Source: an uncultured Mollicutes bacterium
GTDB lineage: Bacteria > Bacillota_I > Bacilli_A > RFN20 > CAG-826
Reading direction: 5' to 3'
Assembly (NCBI GenBank): GCA_900540385.1
Contig: UQFY01000010.1
Span: 8,141-72,140, forward strand
DNA: 64,000 bases
This document shows positions 33,361 to 41,427 of the stretch, piece after piece. The notes under the pieces were generated by a model. That model was not told the DNA's origin. It saw only the letters and a program-made list of their open reading frames with translations, and did no database searches. Each line of letters starts with the position of its first letter. Positions within the stretch are counted from its first letter, which is position 1. Made by a program: the position numbers and the translations under genes.

Positions 33361-34935
33361 TTAAGCGTATGTCGGGAAGAATAGACATGCCATACCGAAA
33401 TAGATGAGCAAAGTTGTGACATCCATTACCGTTGTTAACATTGGTTGAGCAAGAAGAGCGGGGTCTTTTTTAAGGGCTGCTGCTCCCATACAAAGACAAG
33501 TTCCAATGAGTTTGGAAAAGGAAATCGCAAAGAACATCGTAAGAGAAACAAGAGCGCTAAAGGTGAAAGCGTGTGCCGCAAATGCTCCGGCATCTTCTCC
33601 GGTGAAGACGGTTCCATTCCAAATATGGTAGTTTGTAAAGTCGAAAGACTTACCAGATGGGTCGCTGACTTCTCCTAAGGAGACAATTCCAGTGTATTGT
33701 TCTAAGCTCACCCAGAAGAAACAGAAAATAGAAACGAATAAGGCAACAATCAAAGCGCTTCTAAGCTCTTTCCAGAGAATTCTTAATGTATCTTTTGGTC
33801 CAAACTCATCGGTAGCTAAACCACGAATCATCAAACCGGTGGTCTGGCCACCAGCATTGCCACCCGTATCCATCAAGGTTGGAACAAAGGAAATCAAAAT
33901 CGGTAAGGAAACGAAGATGGTTTGCGCTTCCAAGCGGTTTAAGACCATTGTTGTAAAGGTTCCTAAAATAAGCAAAGCAATAATCCAAGGGATACATTTC
34001 TTTGCACTTTCCCAAACCGTGGATTGCGTATAGGTCTTTTCGGAAGGAACGACGTTGGTCATATGAGCGATATCTTCGTTCGATTCCTGAGTGATAACAT
34101 CCATAGCATCGTCGACTGTGACGATACCAAGTAAGCAATTATCTTCATTTAAAACGGCCATAGCGTTTAAATCATATTTACGGAACATGTTTGCAACATC
34201 TTCTCTATCGGTGTTCACGTGACAGAATGGCGCGTCTTTATTCATGATGTCCGAAAGAAGCTGATCGGATTTAGACCAAATTAAGTCATCCAAGTCAACG
34301 GTTCCAACAAACTTTCTCTTTTCGTTCTTCACAAAGATTGTATAAACGGTTTCTGCTTCACGACCTCTTTTGCGAATATGATCAATCGCTTTCTGCACCG
34401 TCCATCCCTCTTTTAATTCGATGAACTCGGTGGTCATGATAGCGCCAGCTGTATCTTCTTTATATTTTAATAACTGGTTAATGTCTTGACGCATCTCAGG
34501 ATCGGCAGCAGCAAGGACCTTTTTCGCTAGGTTTGCAGGCATATCTCCGACCGTATCCGCCAAATCGTCCGCATACTGCTTGTTGATTAATTCGACAAGT
34601 TCCTTGTTTGTCATGGCTTGGACAAGGGACTCTTTCATATCTTGCGATAATTCGTCATATAAAGATGCGTTTTGCTCCGATTTAGTATCACGGAATAAGG
34701 TAATGACGTCTTTGATATCCAATTCTTCGCAGGCTTTTGCAATATCTGCATCTGGGATGGTGTCAAAAATGCGTTTTAATTCTTCCGTATTGTGGTCATG
34801 AATTGCTTTTAACAAAAGCTCGCTGTCGAATGAAGCTTCCGTGATGTCTTCAGAGGTAATTTCATCCAAAGGAACGTCGATCTTTTCAATATCGTTATTC
34901 TTTACTTCGTTTTCAGGCTTTTTCTCTTCTTCCAT
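33361..34935 (-). CDS. mgtE: Magnesium transporter MgtE
   Basis: MgtE is a homodimeric Mg2+ channel gated by cytoplasmic magnesium. The 524-residue protein has an acidic start, the N-terminal helical domain, two CBS domains around residues 160-290 (TAGAIMTTEFIEL, then CLLGIVTVDDAMDVI) and five membrane helices. The pore-region motif GGNAGGQTTGLMIRGLA lies near residue 366. An aggaggaaacgccc ribosome binding site precedes ATG 34935. I searched the short upstream region for an M-box riboswitch and saw none. Confidence 0.95.
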   Translation of the reverse strand: MEEEKKPENEVKNNDIEKIDVPLDEITSEDITEASFDSELLLKAIHDHNTEELKRIFDTIPDADIAKACEELDIKDVITLFRDTKSEQNASLYDELSQDMKESLVQAMTNKELVELINKQYADDLADTVGDMPANLAKKVLAAADPEMRQDINQLLKYKEDTAGAIMTTEFIELKEGWTVQKAIDHIRKRGREAETVYTIFVKNEKRKFVGTVDLDDLIWSKSDQLLSDIMNKDAPFCHVNTDREDVANMFRKYDLNAMAVLNEDNCLLGIVTVDDAMDVITQESNEDIAHMTNVVPSEKTYTQSTVWESAKKCIPWIIALLILGTFTTMVLNRLEAQTIFVSLPILISFVPTLMDTGGNAGGQTTGLMIRGLATDEFGPKDTLRILWKELRSALIVALFVSIFCFFWVSLEQYTGIVSLGEVSDPSGKSFDFTNYHIWNGTVFTGEDAGAFAAHAFTFSALVSLTMFFAISFSKLIGTCLCMGAAALKKDPALLAQPMLTTVMDVTTLLIYFGMACLFFPTYA

Positions 34936-35062
34936 GGGCGTTTCCTCCTACTAGACCTAGTGTAGACTTTTTCTTAAAAATAGAGAACAAAAAAATGAAA
35001 ATGAAGAGCAACCTTTTTCTTACTGTTCTATAATATCCACGACATATGTAAGGAGTATTTAA

Positions 35063-35668
35063 ATGTCTGAATTAAAATTCATTGTTGAAACAAGTGCCCG
35101 TCACGTCCATTTAACCCAAGAAGCGGTTGAAATTCTTTTTGGCAAAGGACATGAGTTAACCCCACGCAAATTCCTTTCCCAACCTGGACAATTTGCGTCT
35201 AATGATAAAGTCCAAGTTATTGGCTATAACAAGAAAGATCCAAACGGAGTTCGCCCAAGCGCCATGTTCTCCATTCTTGGACCAGTGCGTAAAGCAAATC
35301 AAGTCGAAGTGTCTTTCACCGATGCTCGTACTCTTGGCTTAACTGCCCCTGTGCGTGAATCTGGCGATATTGCTGGTTCTGGAAAATGCACGATCAAAGG
35401 ACCTGAAGGTGAGATTGAACTCGAAGAAGGGGTTATTGTGGCAAAACGTCATATCCATATGACACCAAAAGATGCTGAAGATTTTGGCGTTAGCAATGGC
35501 CAAATCGTCTCTGTTCGTATTGATGGCACAGGACGTGCAACCGTTTATGATGATGTTGTTATCCGTGTTTCCGAAAAGTTCTCTTTAGCTATGCATATCG
35601 ATACTGATGAATGCAATGCTGCAGCTGCTTTTGGAACCGTTTACGGAACAATTGTTGATAAAAAATAA
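35063..35668 (+). CDS. pduL: PduL-type phosphate acyltransferase
   Basis: PduL interconverts acyl-CoA and acyl phosphate (phosphotransacetylase function unrelated to Pta). The 201-residue protein has its two conserved histidine motifs ARHVHLT near residue 13 and KRHIHMTP near residue 128, which bind zinc. Here it probably serves acetate fermentation with an acetate kinase encoded elsewhere; no microcompartment shell genes are nearby and there is no long N-terminal targeting helix. A TATAAT at 35029 and an aaggag ribosome binding site precede ATG 35063. Confidence 0.93.
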   Translation: MSELKFIVETSARHVHLTQEAVEILFGKGHELTPRKFLSQPGQFASNDKVQVIGYNKKDPNGVRPSAMFSILGPVRKANQVEVSFTDARTLGLTAPVRESGDIAGSGKCTIKGPEGEIELEEGVIVAKRHIHMTPKDAEDFGVSNGQIVSVRIDGTGRATVYDDVVIRVSEKFSLAMHIDTDECNAAAAFGTVYGTIVDKK

Positions 35669-35669
35669 G

Positions 35670-35945
35670 ATGGCTGTTACTTCTTTTACTTACACTCCAA
35701 AGAATGTTTGCTCAAGGCAATTTGAATTCACTTTTGATGGGGATGTCATTCTTTCTTTGAAAATTACACGTGGATGCCCAGGAAACACCCAAGGCATCTC
35801 TAAATTAGTCGAAGGAAGAAAGATAGATGAAGTCATATCTTTGCTAAAAGGAATTGTTTGTCCTTCCACAAGGGAAGCAAAAACTTCTTGCCCTGACCAA
35901 ATTGCGGAAGCTTTAATGGCTTATAAAGCACAAAGAAATGGCTAA
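35670..35945 (+). CDS. TSCPD domain protein (TIGR03905-like)
   Basis: The 91-residue protein has the TSCPD motif in KTSCPDQIAEAL near its end and further cysteines in KNVCSRQ, TRGCPGNTQ and GIVCPSTR, the four-cysteine pattern of this small family. The related C-terminal domain of class II ribonucleotide reductases binds zinc; the free-standing family has no known role. The start at 35670 directly follows the pduL stop codon; a longer in-frame start would lie inside pduL. It overlaps the next gene by eight bases. Confidence 0.85.
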   Translation: MAVTSFTYTPKNVCSRQFEFTFDGDVILSLKITRGCPGNTQGISKLVEGRKIDEVISLLKGIVCPSTREAKTSCPDQIAEALMAYKAQRNG

Positions 35946-36453
35946 GATACTGATTTTAAATGGCTCTCCTCATTTGAAAGGAAATACTTCCGCAATGGTG
36001 GATTCCTTTCTTGCTGGGGCAAAGAAGGCTCAGAATGAAGTGTTTGTTTATAACGTTGCATTCATGAATATTCATGACAGCATCGGTTTTCAAGATGAAC
36101 TCATTCACGATGATATGAATCAGATTGAAAAATCTCTTCTGTCTTCGGATTATGTCGTTCTTGCTTCGCCTCTTTATTTCTTCTCCTTTAGTGGCTATTT
36201 AAAAAACGTAATTGACCGTTTCGCATCCTTTAAAAACATCGAAAACAAAAAACTCTTGCTCTTTGTTTCCATGGCTTCGGATAATCCTGAATCCTTAAAA
36301 CCAATTCAAGAGCAAACAAAACTCATTGCAAATCACCTAAAATGGTCTTTTGAAGGTTTCTCCTTCCTCCCTTCTTGTAAAAAAGAAGATGATTATAAGA
36401 ATCATTTTGGAGAACTAGAAAAACCTTTCCAAATGGGCTTGTCGATACATTGA
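35938..36453 (+). CDS. NAD(P)H-dependent FMN reductase-like flavoprotein
   Basis: The 171-residue protein has the flavodoxin-like fold of the NADPH-dependent FMN reductase family. The phosphate-binding motif LNGSPHLKGNTSAMV lies at residues 7-21 and the SPLYFFSFSGYLKNVIDR stretch near 80. Its role is general electron transfer; the partner is unknown. It is the last gene of the pduL operon, overlapping the TSCPD gene, and is closed by a terminator. Confidence 0.88.
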   Translation: MAKILILNGSPHLKGNTSAMVDSFLAGAKKAQNEVFVYNVAFMNIHDSIGFQDELIHDDMNQIEKSLLSSDYVVLASPLYFFSFSGYLKNVIDRFASFKNIENKKLLLFVSMASDNPESLKPIQEQTKLIANHLKWSFEGFSFLPSCKKEDDYKNHFGELEKPFQMGLSIH

Positions 36454-36458
36454 TGAAT

Positions 36459-36483
36459 AACGCTCCGTAACGGGCGTTTTTCC
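36459..36483 (+). terminator. Terminator of the pduL operon
   Basis: AACGC-T-CCG and CGG-GCGTT pair around TAA, followed by TTTTT. Confidence 0.7.
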
Positions 36484-36512
36484 TTGCAAGGAAGAAGATA
36501 ATTCCCTAGAAT
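36484..36512 (+). promoter_or_regulatory. Promoter of the metK leader
   Basis: -35 TTGCAA (36484-36489), a 17-base spacer and -10 TAGAAT (36507-36512). Transcription would start near 36519, giving a leader of about 185 bases before metK. Confidence 0.7.
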
Positions 36513-36532
36513 ATATCCACGACGAAAGTCGA

Positions 36533-36615
36533 GTATCTAGAAGCGGTTCCTAAGGACTGAAAAAAACCGCTAGCAACTCCAATCTAAATCGATGGTAAGT
36601 GCTTGTTCTTAGAGG
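36533..36615 (+). promoter_or_regulatory. SAM-clan riboswitch upstream of metK
   Basis: The leader folds like the SAM-I/SAM-IV clan. P1 is TCTA-GAA with TTCTTAGA, P2 is GCGGTT with AACCGC, then comes the conserved TAGCAACTCC stretch (compare GGCAACC), a short P3 (CCA-A-TC with GATGG), then TAAGTGC (compare AAGGTGC). The usual AAGAGA kink-turn strand and a full P4 are not evident, so it looks closer to SAM-I/IV variants than to the classical S box. Its place before metK supports the call. A CGAC-GAAA-GTCG hairpin precedes it. Confidence 0.65.
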
Positions 36616-36655
36616 GCTCCACACGCCCTAGCGATGCTCGAGGCAAGGTATATTT

Positions 36656-36681
36656 CCTTCCACCACGTGTGGGAGGTTTTT
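36656..36681 (+). terminator. Riboswitch-controlled terminator before metK
   Basis: CCTTCCAC-CACGT-GTGGGAGG followed by TTTTT. An upstream hairpin (AGGGC...GCCCT, 36613-36629) carries a loop complementary to the CGTGTGG arm and could act as the competing fold. Confidence 0.75.
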
Positions 36682-36704
36682 CGTTCTTGTAACAAGGAGA
36701 ATAT

Positions 36705-37874
36705 ATGCAAAAAGTTTTATTTACCTCAGAGTCCGTTTCCGAAGGACATCCAGATAAAGTTTGCGATAAGATTGCCGACTCTATCCTCGATGAATGTCTC
36801 CGTTTAGATCCACAAGCACACGTTGCTTGCGAAGTCTTTGCGACCACTGAATATATCGTTATTGGTGGAGAAATCACCGTTAATGGCCATATTGATTATG
36901 AAGGAATTGCAAGAAATGTCCTTCGTGAAATTGGTTATGTTTCTCCAGAAATCGGCATTGGCGCGGATACTTGTGAAATTGTTGTCAAAGTGAAAGAACA
37001 ATCCCCTGATATCAATATGGGCATTGAACGCCAAAATGAATTGGATATGGGTGCCGGAGATCAAGGAATCATGTTCGGATACGCTACAAATGAATCCGCA
37101 GGTTATATGCCTCTTCCCATTTCCATTGCTCATAAGCTTGTAAGAACTGCCACCATTTTAAGAAAGAATGGGGAATTTAAACATGCTAGACCAGATATGA
37201 AGTCTCAAGTCACGATTGATTATACCAATCCAAAAAATCCTAAAATTGACAATATTTTGATGTCTATTCAGCATGATGAAGAAACAAATTTGAATGATTT
37301 TAAAAAATACGTTCATGAAAATATCATGGTACCAGTCGCAGAATCCTTTGGAATGAACATTGACTTTTCTTATTTGGTAAATCCAACAGGACGTTTCTGT
37401 ATTGGCGGTCCTAAAGGAGACACAGGATTAACAGGAAGAAAACTCATCGTTGATACCTATGGCGGATCTGCTAGACATGGCGGAGGAGCCTTCTCTGGCA
37501 AAGACCCATCTAAGGTTGATCGTTCCGCTTCATATTATGCTAGATATATTGCCAAAAACCTTGTTGCCGCTGGTGCAGCTGATCGTTTGGAAGTTCAACT
37601 TTCCTATGCCATTGGCGTAGCAAAACCTTTATCTGTTGGCATTAACACATATGGCACAAAACATTATCCAGACGAATTAATCCTTGAAGCCGTCGATAAA
37701 TTCTTCGATGCCAGACCAGGCGCTATTATTGATGCCTTCTCTTTAAGGAAGCCTTCTTTCAAATACGCCGATACAACAAATTACGGTGCTTTTGGAAGAC
37801 CGGATCTTTCATTGCCTTGGGAAAAGCTTGATAAGGTTGATGAATTAAAAGCCTTCTTTAAAAAACACGCTTAA
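36705..37874 (+). CDS. metK: S-adenosylmethionine synthetase
   Basis: MetK makes SAM from methionine and ATP; SAM feeds MiaB and other methyltransferases. The 389-residue protein is standard in length. It has the GHPDKVCDKIADS motif near residue 14, GAGDQGIMFGYATNE near 114 and GGGAFSGKDPSKVDRS near 257. The ribosome binding site is aaggag. Upstream control by a SAM-responsive riboswitch fits product feedback. It is monocistronic with a terminator at 37897-37927. Confidence 0.97.
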   Translation: MQKVLFTSESVSEGHPDKVCDKIADSILDECLRLDPQAHVACEVFATTEYIVIGGEITVNGHIDYEGIARNVLREIGYVSPEIGIGADTCEIVVKVKEQSPDINMGIERQNELDMGAGDQGIMFGYATNESAGYMPLPISIAHKLVRTATILRKNGEFKHARPDMKSQVTIDYTNPKNPKIDNILMSIQHDEETNLNDFKKYVHENIMVPVAESFGMNIDFSYLVNPTGRFCIGGPKGDTGLTGRKLIVDTYGGSARHGGGAFSGKDPSKVDRSASYYARYIAKNLVAAGAADRLEVQLSYAIGVAKPLSVGINTYGTKHYPDELILEAVDKFFDARPGAIIDAFSLRKPSFKYADTTNYGAFGRPDLSLPWEKLDKVDELKAFFKKHA

Positions 37875-37896
37875 ACCCCCTTTCTAATGCATAATT

Positions 37897-37927
37897 CCCC
37901 ACCTTTCGTTGCTAAAGGCGGGGTTTT
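37897..37927 (+). terminator. Terminator after metK
   Basis: CCCCACCTTT and AAAGGCGGGG pair around CGTTGCT and are followed by TTTTC. Confidence 0.8.
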
Positions 37928-37937
37928 CATTATATAA

Positions 37938-37953
37938 ATGTAAGCGTTTACAA
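37938..37953 (+). promoter_or_regulatory. cre-like operator (CcpA/LacI family)
   Basis: ATGTAAGCGTTTACAA fits the Bacillus cre consensus (WTGNNARCGNWWWCAW) at every defined position. It lies about 60 bases upstream of a plausible hpf promoter (TTTACT, 16 bases, TATTAT at 38038-38043). CcpA binding is inference; other LacI-family proteins use similar sites. Confidence 0.55.
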
Positions 37954-38070
37954 ATTTACAATTACGAAATTCATTAGATGGCATCTAAAGAAAAAATATC
38001 TATTATTTACTTTTTTTGTGCCTTCTTTATTATGTAGTTGTAAGGGATTTAAGTCCCGGGAGGTACATAT

Positions 38071-38634
38071 ATGAATGTTCAGATTGTCGGTAAGAATGTT
38101 TCGATTACCGACTCTATCCGTGCAAGCGTAGAAAAGAAACTCGCCCGCATGGATAAGTATTTCGTCAAAGACACTGACGAAGTGCTTGCGAGAGTAGTCG
38201 TTGTCGCCTATAACGTAGGCGCAAAAGTGGAGATTACAATCTTCACCAAAGCGATGGATTTCCGCACTGAGGTTCGTGACAATGATCTTTATGCGGCAGT
38301 TGATTTAGCCATTGATAAATTGGAAGATCAGATGCGCCGCTTAAAGACAAGAATGAACCGTTCTAAGAGCGCTGGAAAGGGCCTTGGTTTAGGACGTTCA
38401 ATTGCGTTTGAAAATCTTGAAGAAGAGAAGGAAGAAGAGGAGAATGAAGAAGTTGTTAGAACTAAGTCAATCTACCTTGATCCAATGACCCTTGACGATG
38501 CGATTACAAGAATGGATGCATTAGGTCATACATTCTTCGTTTATCTTGATTCTGATGATAATAAAATTGCCGTTGCCTATAAGAGAATGGATGGCGGATA
38601 TGGCGTTATCGAAATTGAGAACGATTTAAAATAA
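38071..38634 (+). CDS. hpf: Long-type ribosome hibernation promoting factor
   Basis: HPF binds the 30S subunit and pairs ribosomes into inactive 100S dimers. The 187-residue protein has the N-terminal S30AE domain (residues 1-95), a charged linker and the C-terminal dimerization domain (KSIYLDPMTLDDAI and on), so it is the long form. The strong gggagg ribosome binding site is next to a small hairpin (GGGA-TTTAAG-TCCC). A cre-like site upstream suggests control by carbon status. Confidence 0.95.
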   Translation: MNVQIVGKNVSITDSIRASVEKKLARMDKYFVKDTDEVLARVVVVAYNVGAKVEITIFTKAMDFRTEVRDNDLYAAVDLAIDKLEDQMRRLKTRMNRSKSAGKGLGLGRSIAFENLEEEKEEEENEEVVRTKSIYLDPMTLDDAITRMDALGHTFFVYLDSDDNKIAVAYKRMDGGYGVIEIENDLK

Positions 38635-38655
38635 CGTAAAATATCAACAATGAAA

Positions 38656-38680
38656 AAGATTAGAGTTCTTCGGAACTCTT
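38656..38680 (+). terminator. Terminator after hpf
   Basis: AGAGTTC-TTCG-GAACTCT followed by TTTCTTTTTT. Confidence 0.85.
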
Positions 38681-38721
38681 TTCTTTTTTAAAATTATTCT
38701 TTAACCAACAAAATATTTATG

Positions 38722-38751
38722 TTGCCTAATAAATTATGTAGGGTTTAAAAT
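38722..38751 (+). promoter_or_regulatory. Leaderless promoter of the 38758 gene
   Basis: -35 TTGCCT (38722-38727), an 18-base spacer and -10 TAAAAT (38746-38751), exactly six bases before ATG 38758. Confidence 0.65.
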
Positions 38752-38757
38752 AGTCTT

Positions 38758-39081
38758 ATGAAAAAGACGCTTACTAAAAAGAGAATCAATGGACACGATT
38801 ATTATTACCTTTCTTATCGAAAAGGGGAGAAAGTGATTAGCCAATACCTCGGTTCATCTTCGTCAACCAAATACAAAAAATATCTTTATTTGCTTACCCA
38901 TAAAGCATCGAAATATGGGTTTGAAAAAGTGCGTCAAAATAACTTTAAAAAAGGTGTTCCAATCGCCTATGTTGAAGATGGTTATTTGGTGTATGAATTT
39001 AAGAATGGAGCCAAGCAATATATGAACTCCAAAATGCAAGTTGTTAAGGTAACTCGCCATGGAAGAAAATCAGAATTGTAA
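38758..39081 (+). CDS. Small basic protein upstream of the zeta-like kinase (107 aa)
   Basis: I do not recognise a named family. The protein is basic and begins TLTKKRINGHDYYYLSYRKG, followed by EKVISQYLGSSSSTKYKKY. This recalls the beta-rich N-terminal module of some transposase-linked and DUF6788-type proteins (YYYL, then YLG), where it may bind nucleic acid. Its last 23 bases overlap the next gene, so the two are coupled. The partner is kinase-like, so an antitoxin or regulator role is possible but inferred. Confidence 0.65.
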   Translation: MKKTLTKKRINGHDYYYLSYRKGEKVISQYLGSSSSTKYKKYLYLLTHKASKYGFEKVRQNNFKKGVPIAYVEDGYLVYEFKNGAKQYMNSKMQVVKVTRHGRKSEL

Positions 39082-39568
39082 AGAATTAATTTTAGTTTGC
39101 GGGGTGGATGGCAGTGGGCGCTCTACTTTTGCTCAATGCTTCAAAAATTCTTTCATGCAATCCTTACCCGCTGAACCACTCTACCAGGGATTATTGGGGG
39201 GTTCATCTTTTGTGTCCACCTCAAGCCTTATCGATCCTAAGCGCATTGAGTACATAAAGAAAGCGCATCTAATGGGGTATAAAATTACCGTCTATTACAT
39301 TTTCGCTGGCAAGCTTCTCTCTATTGCTAGAAATCGTTTTCGTCTTTTAGCGGATGGCCATTCTTTCGATGAGCAAGAATTTAAAAAGACCTATGAATCT
39401 TCTTACAAAGGCCTTCTTGAGATTTACGAATATATTGACTTAGTTTTCTTTATCCGAAATCAGAAAGAATATGAATTCCTTGTCGCTTACTCTCCAAGCG
39501 AAACCAACTTTGATGATTTTAAGGAAGCGGTGAAAAAAACCAAAACTTTCGTTGACCGAATTAAGTGA
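39059..39568 (+). CDS. Zeta toxin-like P-loop protein with altered Walker A
   Basis: The 169-residue protein has a P-loop GVDGSGRST at residues 14-22, in which arginine takes the place of the expected lysine (GKST). The second half matches the zeta-toxin/nucleotide kinase pattern: SSLIDPKRIEYIKKAHLMGY, then RNRFRLLADGHSFDE, then YESSYKGLLEIYEYIDLVFF. Zeta toxins phosphorylate UDP-GlcNAc; related proteins do not. The changed lysine may weaken catalysis. The start lies inside the upstream gene, typical of toxin-antitoxin coupling. Confidence 0.65.
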   Translation: MEENQNCKELILVCGVDGSGRSTFAQCFKNSFMQSLPAEPLYQGLLGGSSFVSTSSLIDPKRIEYIKKAHLMGYKITVYYIFAGKLLSIARNRFRLLADGHSFDEQEFKKTYESSYKGLLEIYEYIDLVFFIRNQKEYEFLVAYSPSETNFDDFKEAVKKTKTFVDRIK

Positions 39569-39614
39569 CCTTTCAATAACAATAGAAAAATTCCCCACTT
39601 TGCTTTTATTGTAT

Positions 39615-39620
39615 TAAAAT
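39615..39620 (+). promoter_or_regulatory. -10 box seven bases before ATG 39628
   Basis: TAAAAT followed by taatttt and ATG. The -35 region is poor (TTCCCC). There is no ribosome binding site, so the transcript is likely leaderless. Confidence 0.4.
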
Positions 39621-39627
39621 TAATTTT

Positions 39628-40500
39628 ATGGTTTCACCAGAAGTACTTGCAACAGATCTAGACGGAACGCTTTTCTACCCGAAAAGGAAAAGAAATCTAA
39701 TTCCAGCAAAATCCATTAATTTCCTTAAACGCTATATCGAAGATGGTGGACGTTTATTAATCGTTAGTGGAAGGGGCCACTATTTCGCGGATAAAGTTCG
39801 TGAAGTTTTAGGCTGCCCAGTGGATGTAGTGGGCTGCAATGGTTCTTTTGTTGAATCAGATGGTACATTAATCAAAGAAAACTTTTTTGACGCGGAGAAA
39901 CTCAAAAAGACTCTTTCGGAAATTCGTAGAGAACAACGACTGATGTTTATTTCCCTTTTCTGCAAGGACTATAACTTTGTGGTGGACATATCCATGTTAA
40001 ATTTCTTCCCACGTGTTGGATATCGTCTTTACGAGTTAAGCCAAGGGGCATATCGTGAGAAAGCGACTAAAAGTGAAAAAATTTTCTACGAACAACTAGA
40101 AAAAGGGCAAGTATACAAAGTTCTTCTCTTCGTTGGACCATCCAAAAAATCCATACGTCGTTCAGAAGAATTAACCAAACTGTTAGCGGTTCGTTACCCA
40201 GATATGGAATTCGCTTTCAGCAATCAAGTTATTGAAATCACCCCAAAAGGGTGCACAAAATCCTCTGGGATATCTTTTTATCTTGATTACAACCACTTTT
40301 CTAACGATAATGTTATAGTCATTGGCGACTCTGGAAATGATATTTCCATGTTTAAAGCTTACCATGATCAAAGCTATTGCATGTCACACGCTCCATTAAG
40401 CGTTCGTCAATACGCCAAAACAACAATTAAACATTTCTACGATTTGGAAGAATATATCTATCCATCGGCGGAGACAAAAACTTCCAAAGAAAAGAAATGA
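39628..40500 (+). CDS. Cof-type HAD phosphatase
   Basis: The 290-residue protein carries HAD motif I in LATDLDGTLFYPKRK (residues 6-20), motif II in LLIVSGRGHYFAD near 50 and motif IV in VIGDSGNDISMF near 232. A Cof-type IIB cap lies between them. It is distinct from the HAD protein at 15203. The C-terminal tail is basic. The substrate is unknown. The unknown operon at 40527 starts 26 bases later behind its own ribosome binding site. Confidence 0.88.
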   Translation: MVSPEVLATDLDGTLFYPKRKRNLIPAKSINFLKRYIEDGGRLLIVSGRGHYFADKVREVLGCPVDVVGCNGSFVESDGTLIKENFFDAEKLKKTLSEIRREQRLMFISLFCKDYNFVVDISMLNFFPRVGYRLYELSQGAYREKATKSEKIFYEQLEKGQVYKVLLFVGPSKKSIRRSEELTKLLAVRYPDMEFAFSNQVIEITPKGCTKSSGISFYLDYNHFSNDNVIVIGDSGNDISMFKAYHDQSYCMSHAPLSVRQYAKTTIKHFYDLEEYIYPSAETKTSKEKK

Positions 40501-40526
40501 ATATTTGAAGAAAGGATTTCACACTA

Positions 40527-41405
40527 ATGAATCAAATTTCAGAAGTAATCACCACACTCGAGCACTACAAAGTGGTGATTAGAGACACTCTTGAGTACAC
40601 TCTTCCAAGAGACAAATATGATATGGATGCTTATAACGAGAAAAAGAGAAGCATTCTCATCGAACTCGATCAAAATACACCTTTAAAGAGCATTATCACC
40701 AATTCCGGTGAAAATGGTGAAAAATTAGAGAAAATGATCCGTGACTTCTATGAAGAAGTTTATGGCGAAGGCTCTACCATTTTAAAAGCAGCTGAAGATG
40801 GCTTACGTGTTGACCACGCTCAACATTTAGCAATTTTCAAAGGCGTTCTCCCAATTCATGAAAACATTGAAGGAATGGTTCGCGGAATCATTGCTGATGC
40901 TAAGAAAAACAATCCTAACGTTGATTTAGCCCAAGTTGAAAACGTTGACCTTTTAGAAGAAAGAATGTATCGCACTGTCGCATACCTCACTCTTACTAAT
41001 CAATTAATCAAACTTTTCAGCGACTATAACCAAGCCCGTCGTGAAGCAAAAGGCGAAGAAAGTGCCGCTTCCAAATTTATTGGCAATGATATCAACGAAG
41101 TCATTGGCGATTTAAATATGGTCCGTGCCAACTCCCGTATCACTGATGCCCGTTTCATGGGTGTTCAAGATAAAGTTTTCGAACTTGTCGAATTTATGAC
41201 TGGCCGTCGTGATTTACCTTCTGGTAAAGGCTTTGGCGATGTCATTCGCGAAACCCAAAGTGCAGTCGGCGGACTTGTTAGTGAAGTTGAACCTGCTTTC
41301 CGTGATGCTTATGTTCCATTATTAAACGAGCTCATCGAACAAGCTAAAGCAAATAACAACAAAATCGGTGGTCAAGAAGCTGCCCCAGAAAATAAGGCTG
41401 CTTAA
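40527..41405 (+). CDS. Helical cytoplasmic protein of unknown function (292 aa)
   Basis: I do not recognise this protein. It is predicted almost wholly helical, acidic, and has no signal peptide or membrane helix. The end (NNNKIGGQEAAPENKAA) looks disordered. Codon use and a gaaaggatttcac ribosome binding site support a well-expressed gene. It is followed after 22 bases by a two-helix membrane protein, so the pair may form a membrane-linked complex, which is inference. Confidence 0.75.
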   Translation: MNQISEVITTLEHYKVVIRDTLEYTLPRDKYDMDAYNEKKRSILIELDQNTPLKSIITNSGENGEKLEKMIRDFYEEVYGEGSTILKAAEDGLRVDHAQHLAIFKGVLPIHENIEGMVRGIIADAKKNNPNVDLAQVENVDLLEERMYRTVAYLTLTNQLIKLFSDYNQARREAKGEESAASKFIGNDINEVIGDLNMVRANSRITDARFMGVQDKVFELVEFMTGRRDLPSGKGFGDVIRETQSAVGGLVSEVEPAFRDAYVPLLNELIEQAKANNNKIGGQEAAPENKAA

Positions 41406-41427
41406 TTAATAGCAAAGTGGTGATACC

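Noticed and set aside
34936..35020. M-box magnesium riboswitch before mgtE
   Set aside because: The upstream region is too short and lacks M-box conserved elements.
36519..36704. SMK-box (SAM-III) riboswitch for metK
   Set aside because: The conserved SMK pairing to the Shine-Dalgarno sequence is absent; the elements fit the SAM-I/IV clan better.
36584..36877. Minus-strand open frame of 97 codons across the metK leader
   Set aside because: It covers the riboswitch, the terminator and the metK start on the other strand, and its composition has no coding character.
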